Shown piece after piece: positions 24,884 to 33,321 of a stretch of 57,990 bases of DNA. The stretch is from Pseudomonadota bacterium. Its GTDB lineage: Bacteria; Pseudomonadota; Gammaproteobacteria; Burkholderiales; Burkholderiaceae_B. The stretch is taken from positions 1-57,990 of the forward strand of contig JAFAEO010000077.1 in assembly GCA_023423975.1 (NCBI GenBank), given 5' to 3'. Position 1 is the stretch's first letter; every line of letters begins with the position of its first letter. The notes under the pieces are model-generated. The model ran no database searches. It was not told the origin of the DNA and saw only the letters and a list, made by a program, of their open reading frames with translations. The translations under genes and the position numbers were made by a program.

Positions 24884-25993
24884 ATGACCGATTCGATCCT
24901 GTTCAGTCCTTTCAACCTGGGCAGCCTGCAGCTTAAAAACCGTATTATTGTTCCCCCCATGTGTCAATACTCAGCCATAGACGGCTGCATGCAACCCTGG
25001 CATCTGATGCATCTGGGCTCGCTGGCCGTATCGGGCGCGGCTCTGGTGTTTATCGAAGCCACAGGCGTCGAGCAAGCGGGCCGCATCTCGCCGACAGACG
25101 TTGGACTGTGGGACGACGTCACCCAGGATGCGATCGCGCGTACCCTGCGCGATATCCGCAGCTTTTCCGATACCCCCTTTGCAATTCAACTGGCGCACGC
25201 CGGGCGCAAGGCGTCATGTCGCCAGCCCTGGTTTGGCGGTGGCCAGTTGCCCCTGGAAGATGGCGGTTGGCAAACCTATGCCCCGTCGCCCGTGCCTTTT
25301 GATCCCAAGGATCGTGCCCCCCAGGAACTGGACCAGGCGGGATTGACGCGCATTATCGAAGCCTTCGTACAGGCGGCCCGTCGCAGCGTAGACCTGGGTA
25401 TTGACGCCATTGAGTTGCATGGTGCCCATGGCTATCTGCTGCATGAGTTTCTGTCGCCCCTGTCAAACCAGCGCCAGGACAATTATGGCGGCTCCCTGGA
25501 GAACCGCATGCGCTTTGCGCTGGAGGTGTTTCAGGCGGTCTACGAAGAAGTGGCCGGCAAGGTGCCGGTGGGTGTGCGCATTTCAGCCAGCGACTGGGTC
25601 GATGGCGGCTGGGACGTGCAGCAGAGCATTCATCTGAGCCAGGCGCTCAAAGAGCGTGGCGCGGCATTCATTCATGTCTCTTCAGGCGGCCTGTCGCAGG
25701 CTCAACAAATCAAAAACGAGCCTGGCTATCAGTTGCCCTTTGCGCAGGCAATCAAACACGCCGTGGATGTGCCGGTCATTGGCGTTGGCCTGATTACCGA
25801 CCCGCAAATGGCCGAATCGGTGGTGGCTTCGGGTCAGGCAGATCTGGTTGGCGTTGCCCGCGGTATGCTGTATGACGCGCGCTGGCCATGGCATGCTGCA
25901 GCCGAGCTGGGCGCACAGATTGACGCCTCGCCCCAATTTTGGCGCAGCCAACCATCAAGATTAAAAACACTCTTCACAAACAACATAAGCTAA
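24884..25993 (+). CDS. NADH:flavin oxidoreductase, old yellow enzyme (YqjM/NamA-like)
   Basis: FMN-dependent ene-reductase of 369 residues that reduces activated C=C bonds of enones and similar compounds. Landmarks: LFSPFNLGSLQLKNRIIVPP, MCQYSA with the cysteine typical of the YqjM (thermophilic-like) class, QLAHAGRKAS, the ELHGAHGYLLHEFLSPLSNQ substrate/FMN segment and NYGGSLENRMRF. The C-terminus holds DLVGVARGMLYDARWPWHAA, which completes FMN phosphate binding. It is a single-gene unit with a modest GTGAAGAC ribosome site. Confidence 0.92.
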   Translation: MTDSILFSPFNLGSLQLKNRIIVPPMCQYSAIDGCMQPWHLMHLGSLAVSGAALVFIEATGVEQAGRISPTDVGLWDDVTQDAIARTLRDIRSFSDTPFAIQLAHAGRKASCRQPWFGGGQLPLEDGGWQTYAPSPVPFDPKDRAPQELDQAGLTRIIEAFVQAARRSVDLGIDAIELHGAHGYLLHEFLSPLSNQRQDNYGGSLENRMRFALEVFQAVYEEVAGKVPVGVRISASDWVDGGWDVQQSIHLSQALKERGAAFIHVSSGGLSQAQQIKNEPGYQLPFAQAIKHAVDVPVIGVGLITDPQMAESVVASGQADLVGVARGMLYDARWPWHAAAELGAQIDASPQFWRSQPSRLKTLFTNNIS

Positions 25994-26121
25994 TCCTATT
26001 AACTTGTTGTTTTTATGATTGATTTTTTATTTTTTTCTTAGAAATACCAATAAAGTGCTTTTCCCGGCGCGGTGAAATTGCGATACTGGAATCCAAAGGA
26101 TTTTTTCGCGTCGGGTAAGCT

Positions 26122-26619
26122 ATGCTACGTTTCCAGATTTCTATCGCAGTGCTAATAACAGGCTGTCTGCTGGCAGGCTGCGCCAGCCGCGGCCCGGTGG
26201 CCGAGGTGCCCGCTTCCTTCTCAACGCCGTCACTTGACGCATCCTATCGCGATCCCGTGCTCGAGCGGGCGCTGACCCTGACCGGCACCCCCTACCGCTA
26301 CGGCGGCATGACGCCGGACGGTATGGACTGTAGCGGGTTTGTGCGTTACGTGTTCCAGGAGTCTGCAGACTTCCGCTTTCCGCATAACACCGCGATGATT
26401 GCCAAATTGACCAAGCCAATTTCCCGATCAGAGCTCAAGAAAGGCGACTTCGTCTTCTTCAATACCTACAAGCCCTATTCGCATATGGGTATCTACATTG
26501 GTAATAACGAATTTGTCCACGCCCCGTCCAGCCGCAACAATGGTAAGGTCCGGGTAGATTCGCTGGACAGCCGCTATTTCGCCGAACGTTTTCTGGACGC
26601 GCGTACGGCATTTCAATGA
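26122..26619 (+). CDS. NlpC/P60 (C40) cell-wall peptidase, lipoprotein
   Basis: 165-residue secreted cysteine peptidase that cuts peptidoglycan stem peptides. The signal peptide ends in a lipobox (LLAGC, Cys about residue 20), so it is probably anchored to the outer membrane. The catalytic domain starts near 50: TGTPYRYGGMTPDGMDCSGF (nucleophile Cys), then KKGDFVFFNTYKPYSHMGIY (catalytic His) and NNEFVHAPSSR. Length and arrangement are like E. coli Spr/MepS and NlpC. It stands alone. Confidence 0.9.
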   Translation: MLRFQISIAVLITGCLLAGCASRGPVAEVPASFSTPSLDASYRDPVLERALTLTGTPYRYGGMTPDGMDCSGFVRYVFQESADFRFPHNTAMIAKLTKPISRSELKKGDFVFFNTYKPYSHMGIYIGNNEFVHAPSSRNNGKVRVDSLDSRYFAERFLDARTAFQ

Positions 26620-26810
26620 TAGACATTCCAATCACCGACAGACTATGGGCAACCACACGAGCAGCCACTCCTTATGACACGGGAACGCTTATCAGCATAC
26701 GCACACAATAACAAAGAGACAGACCGCTAATGAATGGCGATTTGCCTCTATTCGATCTGCTCCTTTTAGCTGCTTTTTATCGGCACGTTTAGCAGGGCGT
26801 GCGACCAACG

Positions 26811-27347
26811 TTACGCCGTGAGCTCCTCTTCATGCAGCCATGCTGCGTGTTTGGGCGCACGCCGGGTCTTGCTCCATTCTTCCAGCATCTCCCACTTGAC
26901 CTCATCCAGTTTGCGGTTCATTTCCGGCGTGGCCGTGGGCGCGGCCAGTTCGACACGATGTCCGTTGGGGTCCCGGAAATAAATGGACTTGAACAGCACA
27001 TGATTAGTGATACCGACAACATCAATGCCCTTTGCCTGCAGTTTTTCCTTGGTTTGCTCCAGCACCTGCACACTCGGTACTTCGAACGCGATATGCTGGA
27101 CCCAGTCTGGCGTATTGACGTCAAAGCCCATTTCTGGTGAATTAGGCAGTTCAAAGAACGCCAGTATATTGCCGTGGCCGGCGTCAATGAAAACATGCAT
27201 GTAGGGATCATTGGCCTTGGTAGACGGCACGCGATCCTCGGCAATGGCCAGCACGAAATCCATCCCCAGATTTTCCTTGTACCAGAGAACGGTTTCCTTT
27301 GCGTCTTTGCAGCGATAGGCTACGTGATGTATTTTCTGAATGTCCAT
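26811..27347 (-). CDS. VOC-family (glyoxalase/dioxygenase-like) enzyme
   Basis: 178-residue VOC protein. Metal ligands are probable in KIHHVAYRC (His near residue 7), HVFIDAGHGNILAFFE and NGHRVELAAP (Glu). WVQHIAFEV contributes another His. The pattern resembles single-domain ring-cleaving or lyase-type VOC enzymes, but the substrate is unknown. The start at MDIQKIHH has a GAGGGT ribosome site; the longer frame upstream reads through the operator region and is rejected. It is divergent from a MarR regulator, with matching operator sequences in front of both genes. Confidence 0.82.
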   Translation of the reverse strand: MDIQKIHHVAYRCKDAKETVLWYKENLGMDFVLAIAEDRVPSTKANDPYMHVFIDAGHGNILAFFELPNSPEMGFDVNTPDWVQHIAFEVPSVQVLEQTKEKLQAKGIDVVGITNHVLFKSIYFRDPNGHRVELAAPTATPEMNRKLDEVKWEMLEEWSKTRRAPKHAAWLHEEELTA

Positions 27348-27545
27348 GTCTACCCTCTTTGTCTGATATGCTGAATGAAATATTGCGCTTGAGCACCGGA
27401 TTGCAAAACCACAGTCGCCACAAGCGCCTGCGCGACGCTTTGCAGTGCGAACCGAACATGGGTCGTGCGCCCTATGCACAGGCCCCGATGCGCAAGTTCC
27501 AATGCAACGTTTATGATGCAAAATCTGTGTTTCGCAGGTCATTAA

Positions 27546-27569
27546 TAATAGTAACCTACGTTACTATTA
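27546..27569. promoter_or_regulatory. MarR-type operator 1
   Basis: Perfect inverted repeat TAATAGTAAC-CTAC-GTTACTATTA, about 200 bases upstream of the VOC gene start and 150 bases before marR. Ten-base arms and AT-rich content suit MarR-family binding. A related copy lies at 27680-27694. Confidence 0.55.
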
Positions 27570-27679
27570 AATAGTATTTGCTTTTCCGCGTCAACTAATA
27601 ACTTAATCAACCCTTTATTTTTTAGATGATTTAACCTTGTTCTATTTTTTATCCAGCCAAGTCAGACTATAAAAATAAA

Positions 27680-27694
27680 GTATCATACGTTACC
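27680..27694. promoter_or_regulatory. MarR-type operator 2 (imperfect copy)
   Basis: GTATCATACGTTACC matches the core of operator 1 (GTAACCTACGTTACT) at 12 of 15 positions. It lies 24 bases before the marR start codon, a good place for autorepression. Confidence 0.45.
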
Positions 27695-27718
27695 AAATGA
27701 ATATTAAACGAGCTTTCC

Positions 27719-28162
27719 ATGATTGATTTGAATGCTTTTTTGCCGTACCAGTTTTCGCAGTTGGCCGACGTGGTCAGCCATTCGGTCGCCACGGTCTACG
27801 AAAGCAGGCTGGGGATCTCACGCGACGACTGGCGCGTGCTGGTTGCCGTCAATCAGGCACGGCGTATGCGCGCGACCGATATCGCACAACACACCACGCT
27901 GGATAAAATGCAAGTAAGCCGGGCGATTGCCCGACTGGAGAAAAAGGGATTCTTGTCCCGCACCGCCGATACTGACGATAAGCGACAGCAGATCCTGGCG
28001 GTGACGCCTGTCGGCCAGACGGCCTATCGGGAAGTGTCACCCTTGATGATGGCGCGCAACGATTACCTGTTGCAGGACCTGACACCCGCCGAGCGCGAGA
28101 CGCTGCAGCGCTATCTGGACCAGATACTGAACCGGGCCCAGCAATTGGTGGCGCGCGGATAG
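27719..28162 (+). CDS. MarR-family transcriptional regulator
   Basis: 147-residue winged-helix dimer. The HTH is RMRATDIAQHTTLDKMQVSR, the wing LEKKGFLSRTADTDDKRQQI with the conserved DxR, and the flanking helices form the dimer interface (LNAFLPYQFSQLADVVSHSV and the C-terminal LQRYLDQILNRAQQL). It is divergent from the VOC enzyme gene, and two similar palindromes lie between them. This suggests a repressor that releases both genes when it binds the VOC enzyme's substrate, probably an aromatic or phenolic compound. Confidence 0.9.
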   Translation: MIDLNAFLPYQFSQLADVVSHSVATVYESRLGISRDDWRVLVAVNQARRMRATDIAQHTTLDKMQVSRAIARLEKKGFLSRTADTDDKRQQILAVTPVGQTAYREVSPLMMARNDYLLQDLTPAERETLQRYLDQILNRAQQLVARG

Positions 28163-28238
28163 CTTCAATGAATATACATGCGCCATGCACCGATAACCGG
28201 CTTATGGCCGCAACAACAACGCACCGCGCAAACCGGTT

Positions 28239-29435
28239 TTAGCGCGTGTCCTGCTTAACCCCTGATGGGCTGTGCAATGCGTGTTCGCCCTGCTCGTAGA
28301 CCACGTTGGAGCGACCCACAATCAGCGGGTCGATCTTGCCGATGTGCTTGGAGTCCTTGTTGGTGTAATTGAACTGCTGCAGGACATAGCGCATGGCGTT
28401 AAGCCGCGCGCGTTTCTTGCAGTTGGACTTGACCACGATCCAGGGTGCGTCGCTGGTGTCGGTATGAAAAAACATCGCCTCCTTGGCGCGGGTATAGTCA
28501 TCCCATTTGTCCAGAGAGGCCATATCGATAGGAGACAGTTTCCACTGCTTGAGCGGGTGGTGACGGCGTTCCTTGAACCGGCGCTTCTGTTCATCCTGGC
28601 TGACCGAGAACCAGAACTTGATGACACTGATGCCGCTGCGAACCAGATTGCGCTCGAACTCCGGCGCCTGGCGCATGAACTCCATGTATTGGGCATCGGT
28701 ACAGAAGCCCATAACCCGCTCAACCCCGGCCCGGTTATACCAGGACCGGTCAAACATGACAATTTCACCGCTGGTGGGCAGATGCTCCACATAGCGCTGA
28801 AAGTACCATTGGCCCAGCTCGCGTTCCGTTGGCTTCTGCAATGCGACCACACGGGCGTTCCGCGGATTCAGATGTTCCATGAAGCGCTTAATGGTACCGC
28901 CCTTGCCCGCCGCATCGCGACCTTCAAAAACAATCACAACACGCTGGCCGGTTTCCTTGACCCAGGACTGTAGCTTGAGCAGCTCAACCTGCAAGTCATA
29001 TTTCTGAAACTCGTAATTGCGGCGCGACATGAGATATTTATAGGGATATCCGCCATCCTGCCAATTATCCTGGAGCTTGTAGTCCGGATCGGTTTCCGGG
29101 TGCCTGAGGTTGTCGACACGAAGCTTTTCCTCACGCAGCAGTTTGAGCAGCTCACGACGGTCATCGGCCGCCATGCCCTCGAGCAGGAGGTTGGCCCGCT
29201 GATTGCGTGCGGCCTTGTCAGTACCGACAAGATCGGCCGTAAAGGCAGCGGCTTCTGCATTGATGTGTGCCCGCTGGCTATCCGTGACCGTATTGTCGCG
29301 GGTTTGCTCCGGCGTCTCGCCCGACTGGATATCGCCAGCCTTCATTTCTCGTGCGATACGATCATTCTGAGTGCGCTGACCATTGGATTTACTGCCCTGA
29401 CGGCTCGTTTGATCTGTAGATTTACGGGTAGCCAT
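28239..29435 (-). CDS. ppk2: Polyphosphate kinase 2 (PPK2)
   Basis: Transfers phosphate between polyphosphate and nucleoside diphosphates. The catalytic core holds Walker A (FEGRDAAGKGGTIKRF), the lid-side ALQKPTERELGQWYFQRYV, Walker B-type MFDRSWYNRAGVERVMGFC and KFWFSVSQDEQKRRFKERRH. All are standard for PPK2. The first roughly 95 residues are hydrophilic and low in complexity (QTSRQGSKSNGQRTQNDRIA), longer than in many homologues. The ATG at 29435 has an AAGGATG ribosome site. It stands alone, divergent from thiD. Nucleotide preference (ADP or GDP) cannot be told. Confidence 0.9.
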   Translation of the reverse strand: MATRKSTDQTSRQGSKSNGQRTQNDRIAREMKAGDIQSGETPEQTRDNTVTDSQRAHINAEAAAFTADLVGTDKAARNQRANLLLEGMAADDRRELLKLLREEKLRVDNLRHPETDPDYKLQDNWQDGGYPYKYLMSRRNYEFQKYDLQVELLKLQSWVKETGQRVVIVFEGRDAAGKGGTIKRFMEHLNPRNARVVALQKPTERELGQWYFQRYVEHLPTSGEIVMFDRSWYNRAGVERVMGFCTDAQYMEFMRQAPEFERNLVRSGISVIKFWFSVSQDEQKRRFKERRHHPLKQWKLSPIDMASLDKWDDYTRAKEAMFFHTDTSDAPWIVVKSNCKKRARLNAMRYVLQQFNYTNKDSKHIGKIDPLIVGRSNVVYEQGEHALHSPSGVKQDTR

Positions 29436-29559
29436 TTCACATCCTTGTACTGACAAAAGCGCATTGTAAGATTGCGCCTTCAATCAATCATTAACATTAA
29501 TTCAGAGGAAAGACATTATCATATGCATATGACAACAATACTGTCGACAGAGAGGCTGT

Positions 29560-30372
29560 ATGATTTTTAATACTTTGACCATTGCCGGTGTAGACCCTTC
29601 CGGCGGTGCCGGCATTCTTGCCGACGTCAAGACCATGAGCGCCCTGGGTACTTATGCCTGCGCCGTGGTGGCGGCCCTGACCGCCCAGAATACCAAGGGA
29701 GTGAGCGGCGTGCAGCCTGTCGCACCCGAGTTCGTTCGCCAGCAAATTGATACGCTGTTTGACGATGTCCATATCGATTCGGTAAAAATCGGCATGCTGG
29801 GGCAGGAGCCGGTAACCCGCATGGTGGCCGAGCGCCTAGCCTACTGGATGCCTGACCATATTGTACTGGATCCGGTCATGGTGGCCAAAAGCGGAGATGT
29901 GCTGCTGGACAAGCCGGCCATTGCCACACTGCGTGAAGCACTGATACCGCTGTCAACTGTCATCACGCCAAATCTGCCCGAAGCAGGAGTGCTGCTGGGC
30001 GAACGCGAAGCCGATTCCTTAAAGCAAATGTATCGGGTTGCCGAGCGCCTGCGTAAACTCATGGATCATCACCGCACCGTTTGGGTCATGCTCAAGGGCG
30101 GCCATTTGCCGGGCAATGACACCGTCGATCTGCTGACCGATGGAGACCGCATGATCGAATTGCCTGGTAAGCGTGTTGATACTGCTAATACGCATGGCAC
30201 GGGATGCACGCTGTCTGCGGCCCTGTGTGCGCTGATACCCGGCACCGGCGATGTGCCGCAGGCAGCGCGGCTGGCCAAGACCTACATTGAGACCGCCATT
30301 GCCCGGTCCGGCGAACTGAATGTTGGTCACGGACACGGACCCGTTCATCATTTTCATGCCTTATGGTCATGA
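29560..30372 (+). CDS. thiD: Hydroxymethylpyrimidine/phosphomethylpyrimidine kinase
   Basis: Thiamine pathway kinase phosphorylating HMP and HMP-P. The ribokinase-fold protein (270 residues) opens with TIAGVDPSGGAGILADVKTM, has TAQNTKGVSGVQPV, IVLDPVMVAKSGDVLL, and the anion hole/catalytic segment DTANTHGTGCTLSAALCALI with the base Asp. Length is normal. There are no other thi genes near it, and I saw no TPP riboswitch in the 120 bases upstream. Confidence 0.92.
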   Translation: MIFNTLTIAGVDPSGGAGILADVKTMSALGTYACAVVAALTAQNTKGVSGVQPVAPEFVRQQIDTLFDDVHIDSVKIGMLGQEPVTRMVAERLAYWMPDHIVLDPVMVAKSGDVLLDKPAIATLREALIPLSTVITPNLPEAGVLLGEREADSLKQMYRVAERLRKLMDHHRTVWVMLKGGHLPGNDTVDLLTDGDRMIELPGKRVDTANTHGTGCTLSAALCALIPGTGDVPQAARLAKTYIETAIARSGELNVGHGHGPVHHFHALWS

Positions 30373-30448
30373 AACCGGAAGCCCTTCGCAGTTGCGGGTA
30401 AAATGAACAAGAAATTCCAATCTCAGGACCACGTTTGATACTCTTCCT

Positions 30449-31126
30449 ATGAATGCTCTGACTTCCCTCGCCGAACAAAGCCGTTTCAACATGATCGAAC
30501 AGCAGATCCGTCCTTGGCACGTACTGGACAAGGATGTACTGGACGCACTGTCTGCGATTCCGCGCTCACGGTTTGTCCCTGTCCGCTATCAGAATATGGC
30601 CTATTCCGATATCGAAATTCCGCTGGAAGTTGAAGGTATCAACAGCTGTGAAACCATGCTGGCGCCAAAAATCGAGGCCCGGCTGGCCCAGGAATTACGT
30701 CTGACGCCAACCGACGGCGTGCTGGAAATCGGCACTGGCTCGGGTTACCAGGCAGCGATTGTCAGCCGCCTGTGCAGCACGGTCGTCAGCGTCGAGATTG
30801 ATCGCCATATTGCGGCTTTTGGCAAGGCCAATCTGGAGCGTGAACAGATCGGCAACGTGAAAGTGGAAATTGGCGACGGGCGCGCTGGCTGGGGTACCGG
30901 CGAGTACAGCGCCATCCTGCTGACCGGTTCCATCCCCAACATTCCCGATTCATTAAAATACCAACTGACTATTGGTGGCCGGCTGGTCGCCATTGTGGGA
31001 CAGGCGCCGGTCATGACGGCATTGCGCATTACCCGCGTCAGCGCCGCCGCCTTCGAAACCGAGTCGCTGTTTGACACGTATGCCAAGCCATTGCGCGGCA
31101 CCACTGTATCTCATTTCAAATTCTGA
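30449..31126 (+). CDS. pcm: Protein-L-isoaspartate O-methyltransferase family protein
   Basis: SAM-dependent methyltransferase that starts repair of isoaspartyl residues in damaged proteins. Of 225 residues, NMIEQQIRPWHVLDKDVLDA and IPRSRFVP match the N-terminus, SCETMLAPKIEARLAQEL the family post-segment, and VLEIGTGSGYQAAIVSRL the SAM-binding loop. It belongs to the shorter betaproteobacterial branch, which is more divergent than E. coli Pcm, so repair activity is not certain. The ATG has no clear ribosome site. Its terminator region is the inverted repeat shared with rfaE2. Confidence 0.8.
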   Translation: MNALTSLAEQSRFNMIEQQIRPWHVLDKDVLDALSAIPRSRFVPVRYQNMAYSDIEIPLEVEGINSCETMLAPKIEARLAQELRLTPTDGVLEIGTGSGYQAAIVSRLCSTVVSVEIDRHIAAFGKANLEREQIGNVKVEIGDGRAGWGTGEYSAILLTGSIPNIPDSLKYQLTIGGRLVAIVGQAPVMTALRITRVSAAAFETESLFDTYAKPLRGTTVSHFKF

Positions 31127-31142
31127 TTTAGCTAAAACCCAC

Positions 31143-31221
31143 ATCGGCCCTTGCCGATTGGAATTCAAAAGCAAAGGCCGTTACCGCAGACTGACCAATG
31201 CAGTCGCCGGAACGGCCTTTG
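31143..31221. terminator. Hairpins between convergent pcm and rfaE2
   Basis: A small hairpin ATCGGC-CCTT-GCCGAT lies at 31143-31158. A larger one has perfect 11-base arms CAAAGGCCGTT (31172-31182) and AACGGCCTTTG (31211-31221) around 28 bases that themselves pair GACTG with CAGTC. The larger structure reads the same from both strands and its outer A/T bases give short T-runs, so it could stop transcription from both sides. Confidence 0.5.
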
Positions 31222-31252
31222 TGCAGCGCAAGCGGATCATTAACGCGGACCA

Positions 31253-31750
31253 TTACGGGGCGGGGGTAGCTCCGCGAATGGTATTGACCAGGGCTGTGGT
31301 AGAGCGCTGAAAACGAAAAGGAATGGCAACCGCACGTCCGCCCCAGCTTTGCACCAGCCCCGTTTCCCTGAGCGTAGCCATATCGTAATCGCCTCCTTTG
31401 ACGATCACATCCGGCCGCAATTGTGCGATCAGCTCGTAAGGAGTGTCTTCTTCGAATACGGTCGCTGCAGAAACGCTGGCCAGCGCGGCCAGCATCGCCT
31501 GGCGATCCTGCTGCCCATTGAGGGGGCGATCAGGCGCCTTGCCCAGCCGCCGCACCGAATCGTCGGTGTTGACGGCAACCACCAGGCTGGCGCCAAGCTG
31601 CGCAGCTTCATCCAGGTAGCTGACATGTCCACGATGCAGGATATCGAATACGCCATTGGTAAACACCAGTGGTCGGGGCAAGGTGCCATTGCGAACCGCA
31701 TCAATACACTGCTGGCGGGTCAGAATCTTGTTTTCGAAACGTATGCTCAT
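31253..31750 (-). CDS. rfaE2: D-glycero-beta-D-manno-heptose 1-phosphate adenylyltransferase
   Basis: Makes ADP-heptose for the LPS inner core. The 165 residues correspond to the C-terminal domain of E. coli HldE, here a separate protein as usual in betaproteobacteria. The nucleotidyltransferase motif is TNGVFDILHRGHVSYL (HxGH), and VKGGDYDMATLRET is the conserved C-terminal segment. The start codon overlaps the ubiB stop codon (TAATG) with GGAG 8 bases before, so it is translated with ubiB. Confidence 0.92.
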   Translation of the reverse strand: MSIRFENKILTRQQCIDAVRNGTLPRPLVFTNGVFDILHRGHVSYLDEAAQLGASLVVAVNTDDSVRRLGKAPDRPLNGQQDRQAMLAALASVSAATVFEEDTPYELIAQLRPDVIVKGGDYDMATLRETGLVQSWGGRAVAIPFRFQRSTTALVNTIRGATPAP

Positions 31751-33321
31751 TACTGCCACTCCAGCAACGTGGCCACCAGCCACAGTATCAGCCCTGCCTG
31801 CAGCGTGAGAATCAGCGTCATGACAATAAAGATACGTTCGCTGCGACGATGGCTTTTCCCCAGCTGGGACAATTCCTTGCGAATGGTCGGCAAACTGTCC
31901 TGGCGCGCCAGTTGGGTATGCACCAGCCTTGGAATTTCCGGCAACAGATGCGACCACTGCGAAGCTTCCTTGCGCACCTGGGCGATAAAAGCGCGCGGGC
32001 CGATGCGATCCCACATCCAGCGCTCCAGAAACGGCTTGGCCGTTTGCCACAAGTCCAGATCGGGATCAAGCTGACGGCCCATCCCTTCCACGTTCAGCAG
32101 GGTTTTCTGCAGAAGAACCAGTTGCGGCTGGATTTCCACGTTGAAGCGACGCGAGGTCTGGAACAGGCGCAGCAGCACCTGGCCCAGGGAAATTTCGGAC
32201 AATTTGCGATCAAAGTAAGGCTCACACACCGAACGCACGGCAGCTTCCAGCTCTTCTTCGCGAGTATTGGCCGGCACCCAGCCCGATTCGATATGCAGTT
32301 GCGCGACACGACGATAATCCCGGCGGAAAAACGCCAGAAAATTCTGCGACAGGTAATTCTTGTCGAACTCGGAAAGCGATCCGACAATGCCAAAATCAAG
32401 CGCGATATAGCGCCCCAGCGTTTCGGGCTGCAGCGAGACAAATATATTGCCCGGATGCATATCGGCATGAAAAAAACCGTCTTCAAACACCTGGGTAAAG
32501 AAAATTTCCACTCCGTTGCGGGCCAGTTTCTTGATATCGACACCGGCCGCTTCCAGCTTGTCGATCTGGCTGACCGGCACGCCATGCATGCGCTCCATCG
32601 TCATGACCGTCTTGCTGGTAAACTCCCAGATCACTTCGGGCACCATCAGCAAATTGGCGCGCTTCGGATTGGATTCGAAATTGCGACGCAACTGGCTGCA
32701 GTTGGCCGCCTCAACCTGCAAATCAAGTTCATCATGCAGGTACTTGTCGAACTCGCTGACCACTTCCCGGGGTCGCAGGCGGCGCCCATCTGGCAACAGG
32801 CGTTCGACAAAACCGGCAAACAGATTCATGAGCGAGAGGTCCCGCTCTATGACCGCCAGCATGCCGGGACGCAGCACCTTGACCGCCACTTCACGACCAT
32901 CATGCAGCACGGCAAAATGCACCTGCGCAACCGAGGCCGACGCCACCGGTTCGGTTTCAAACAGCGCGAACAGCTCGGACGGGTGCTTGCCAAACGCCTT
33001 CTGAATGCTTTCCATCGCCTGTTCGGAAGGAAACGGCGGTACACGGTCCTGCAACGCCGACAGCTCATCGGCAATATCCAGCGGGATAAGATCACGCCGG
33101 GTGGACAGGACCTGGCCGAACTTGATGAAGATCGGTCCCAGCGATTCGAGCGCAAGCCGCAAGCGCTCGCCGCGCGGTTGATCAAAACTGCGGCCCAGCC
33201 GCACCACTTTGAGCAGGGAACTTGCAATGGGATGCTTGAGCCCGCTGAGCACCAGTTCATCCAGGCCATAACGCAGGCAAACCAACAATATGCGCAACAG
33301 GCGCAGGGTAGACATAATCAT
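31750..33321 (-). CDS. ubiB: UbiB, ABC1/ADCK-family ubiquinone biosynthesis factor
   Basis: Membrane-bound atypical kinase/ATPase needed for ubiquinone synthesis. The 523 residues contain the family KxGQ motif (IFIKFGQVLSTRRDLIP, near 80-95), the Ala-rich nucleotide loop region (ASVAQVHFAVLHDGREVAVK), catalytic HADMHPGNIF and IALDFGIVGSLSE. Two hydrophobic helices form the C-terminus (VMTLILTLQAGLILWLVATL). Its ATG overlaps the ubiJ stop (ATGA) with an AGGAG site inside ubiJ. Together with ubiJ and rfaE2 it forms a tightly coupled unit. Confidence 0.94.
   Translation of the reverse strand: MIMSTLRLLRILLVCLRYGLDELVLSGLKHPIASSLLKVVRLGRSFDQPRGERLRLALESLGPIFIKFGQVLSTRRDLIPLDIADELSALQDRVPPFPSEQAMESIQKAFGKHPSELFALFETEPVASASVAQVHFAVLHDGREVAVKVLRPGMLAVIERDLSLMNLFAGFVERLLPDGRRLRPREVVSEFDKYLHDELDLQVEAANCSQLRRNFESNPKRANLLMVPEVIWEFTSKTVMTMERMHGVPVSQIDKLEAAGVDIKKLARNGVEIFFTQVFEDGFFHADMHPGNIFVSLQPETLGRYIALDFGIVGSLSEFDKNYLSQNFLAFFRRDYRRVAQLHIESGWVPANTREEELEAAVRSVCEPYFDRKLSEISLGQVLLRLFQTSRRFNVEIQPQLVLLQKTLLNVEGMGRQLDPDLDLWQTAKPFLERWMWDRIGPRAFIAQVRKEASQWSHLLPEIPRLVHTQLARQDSLPTIRKELSQLGKSHRRSERIFIVMTLILTLQAGLILWLVATLLEWQ

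Noticed and set aside
27348..27542. Upstream extension of the VOC gene
   Set aside because: The added residues are Cys/His-rich and unlike the family; the internal start has a good GAGGGT site.
29436..29559. TPP riboswitch before thiD
   Set aside because: The gap is only about 120 bases and I see no thi-box-like CUGAGA core in it.
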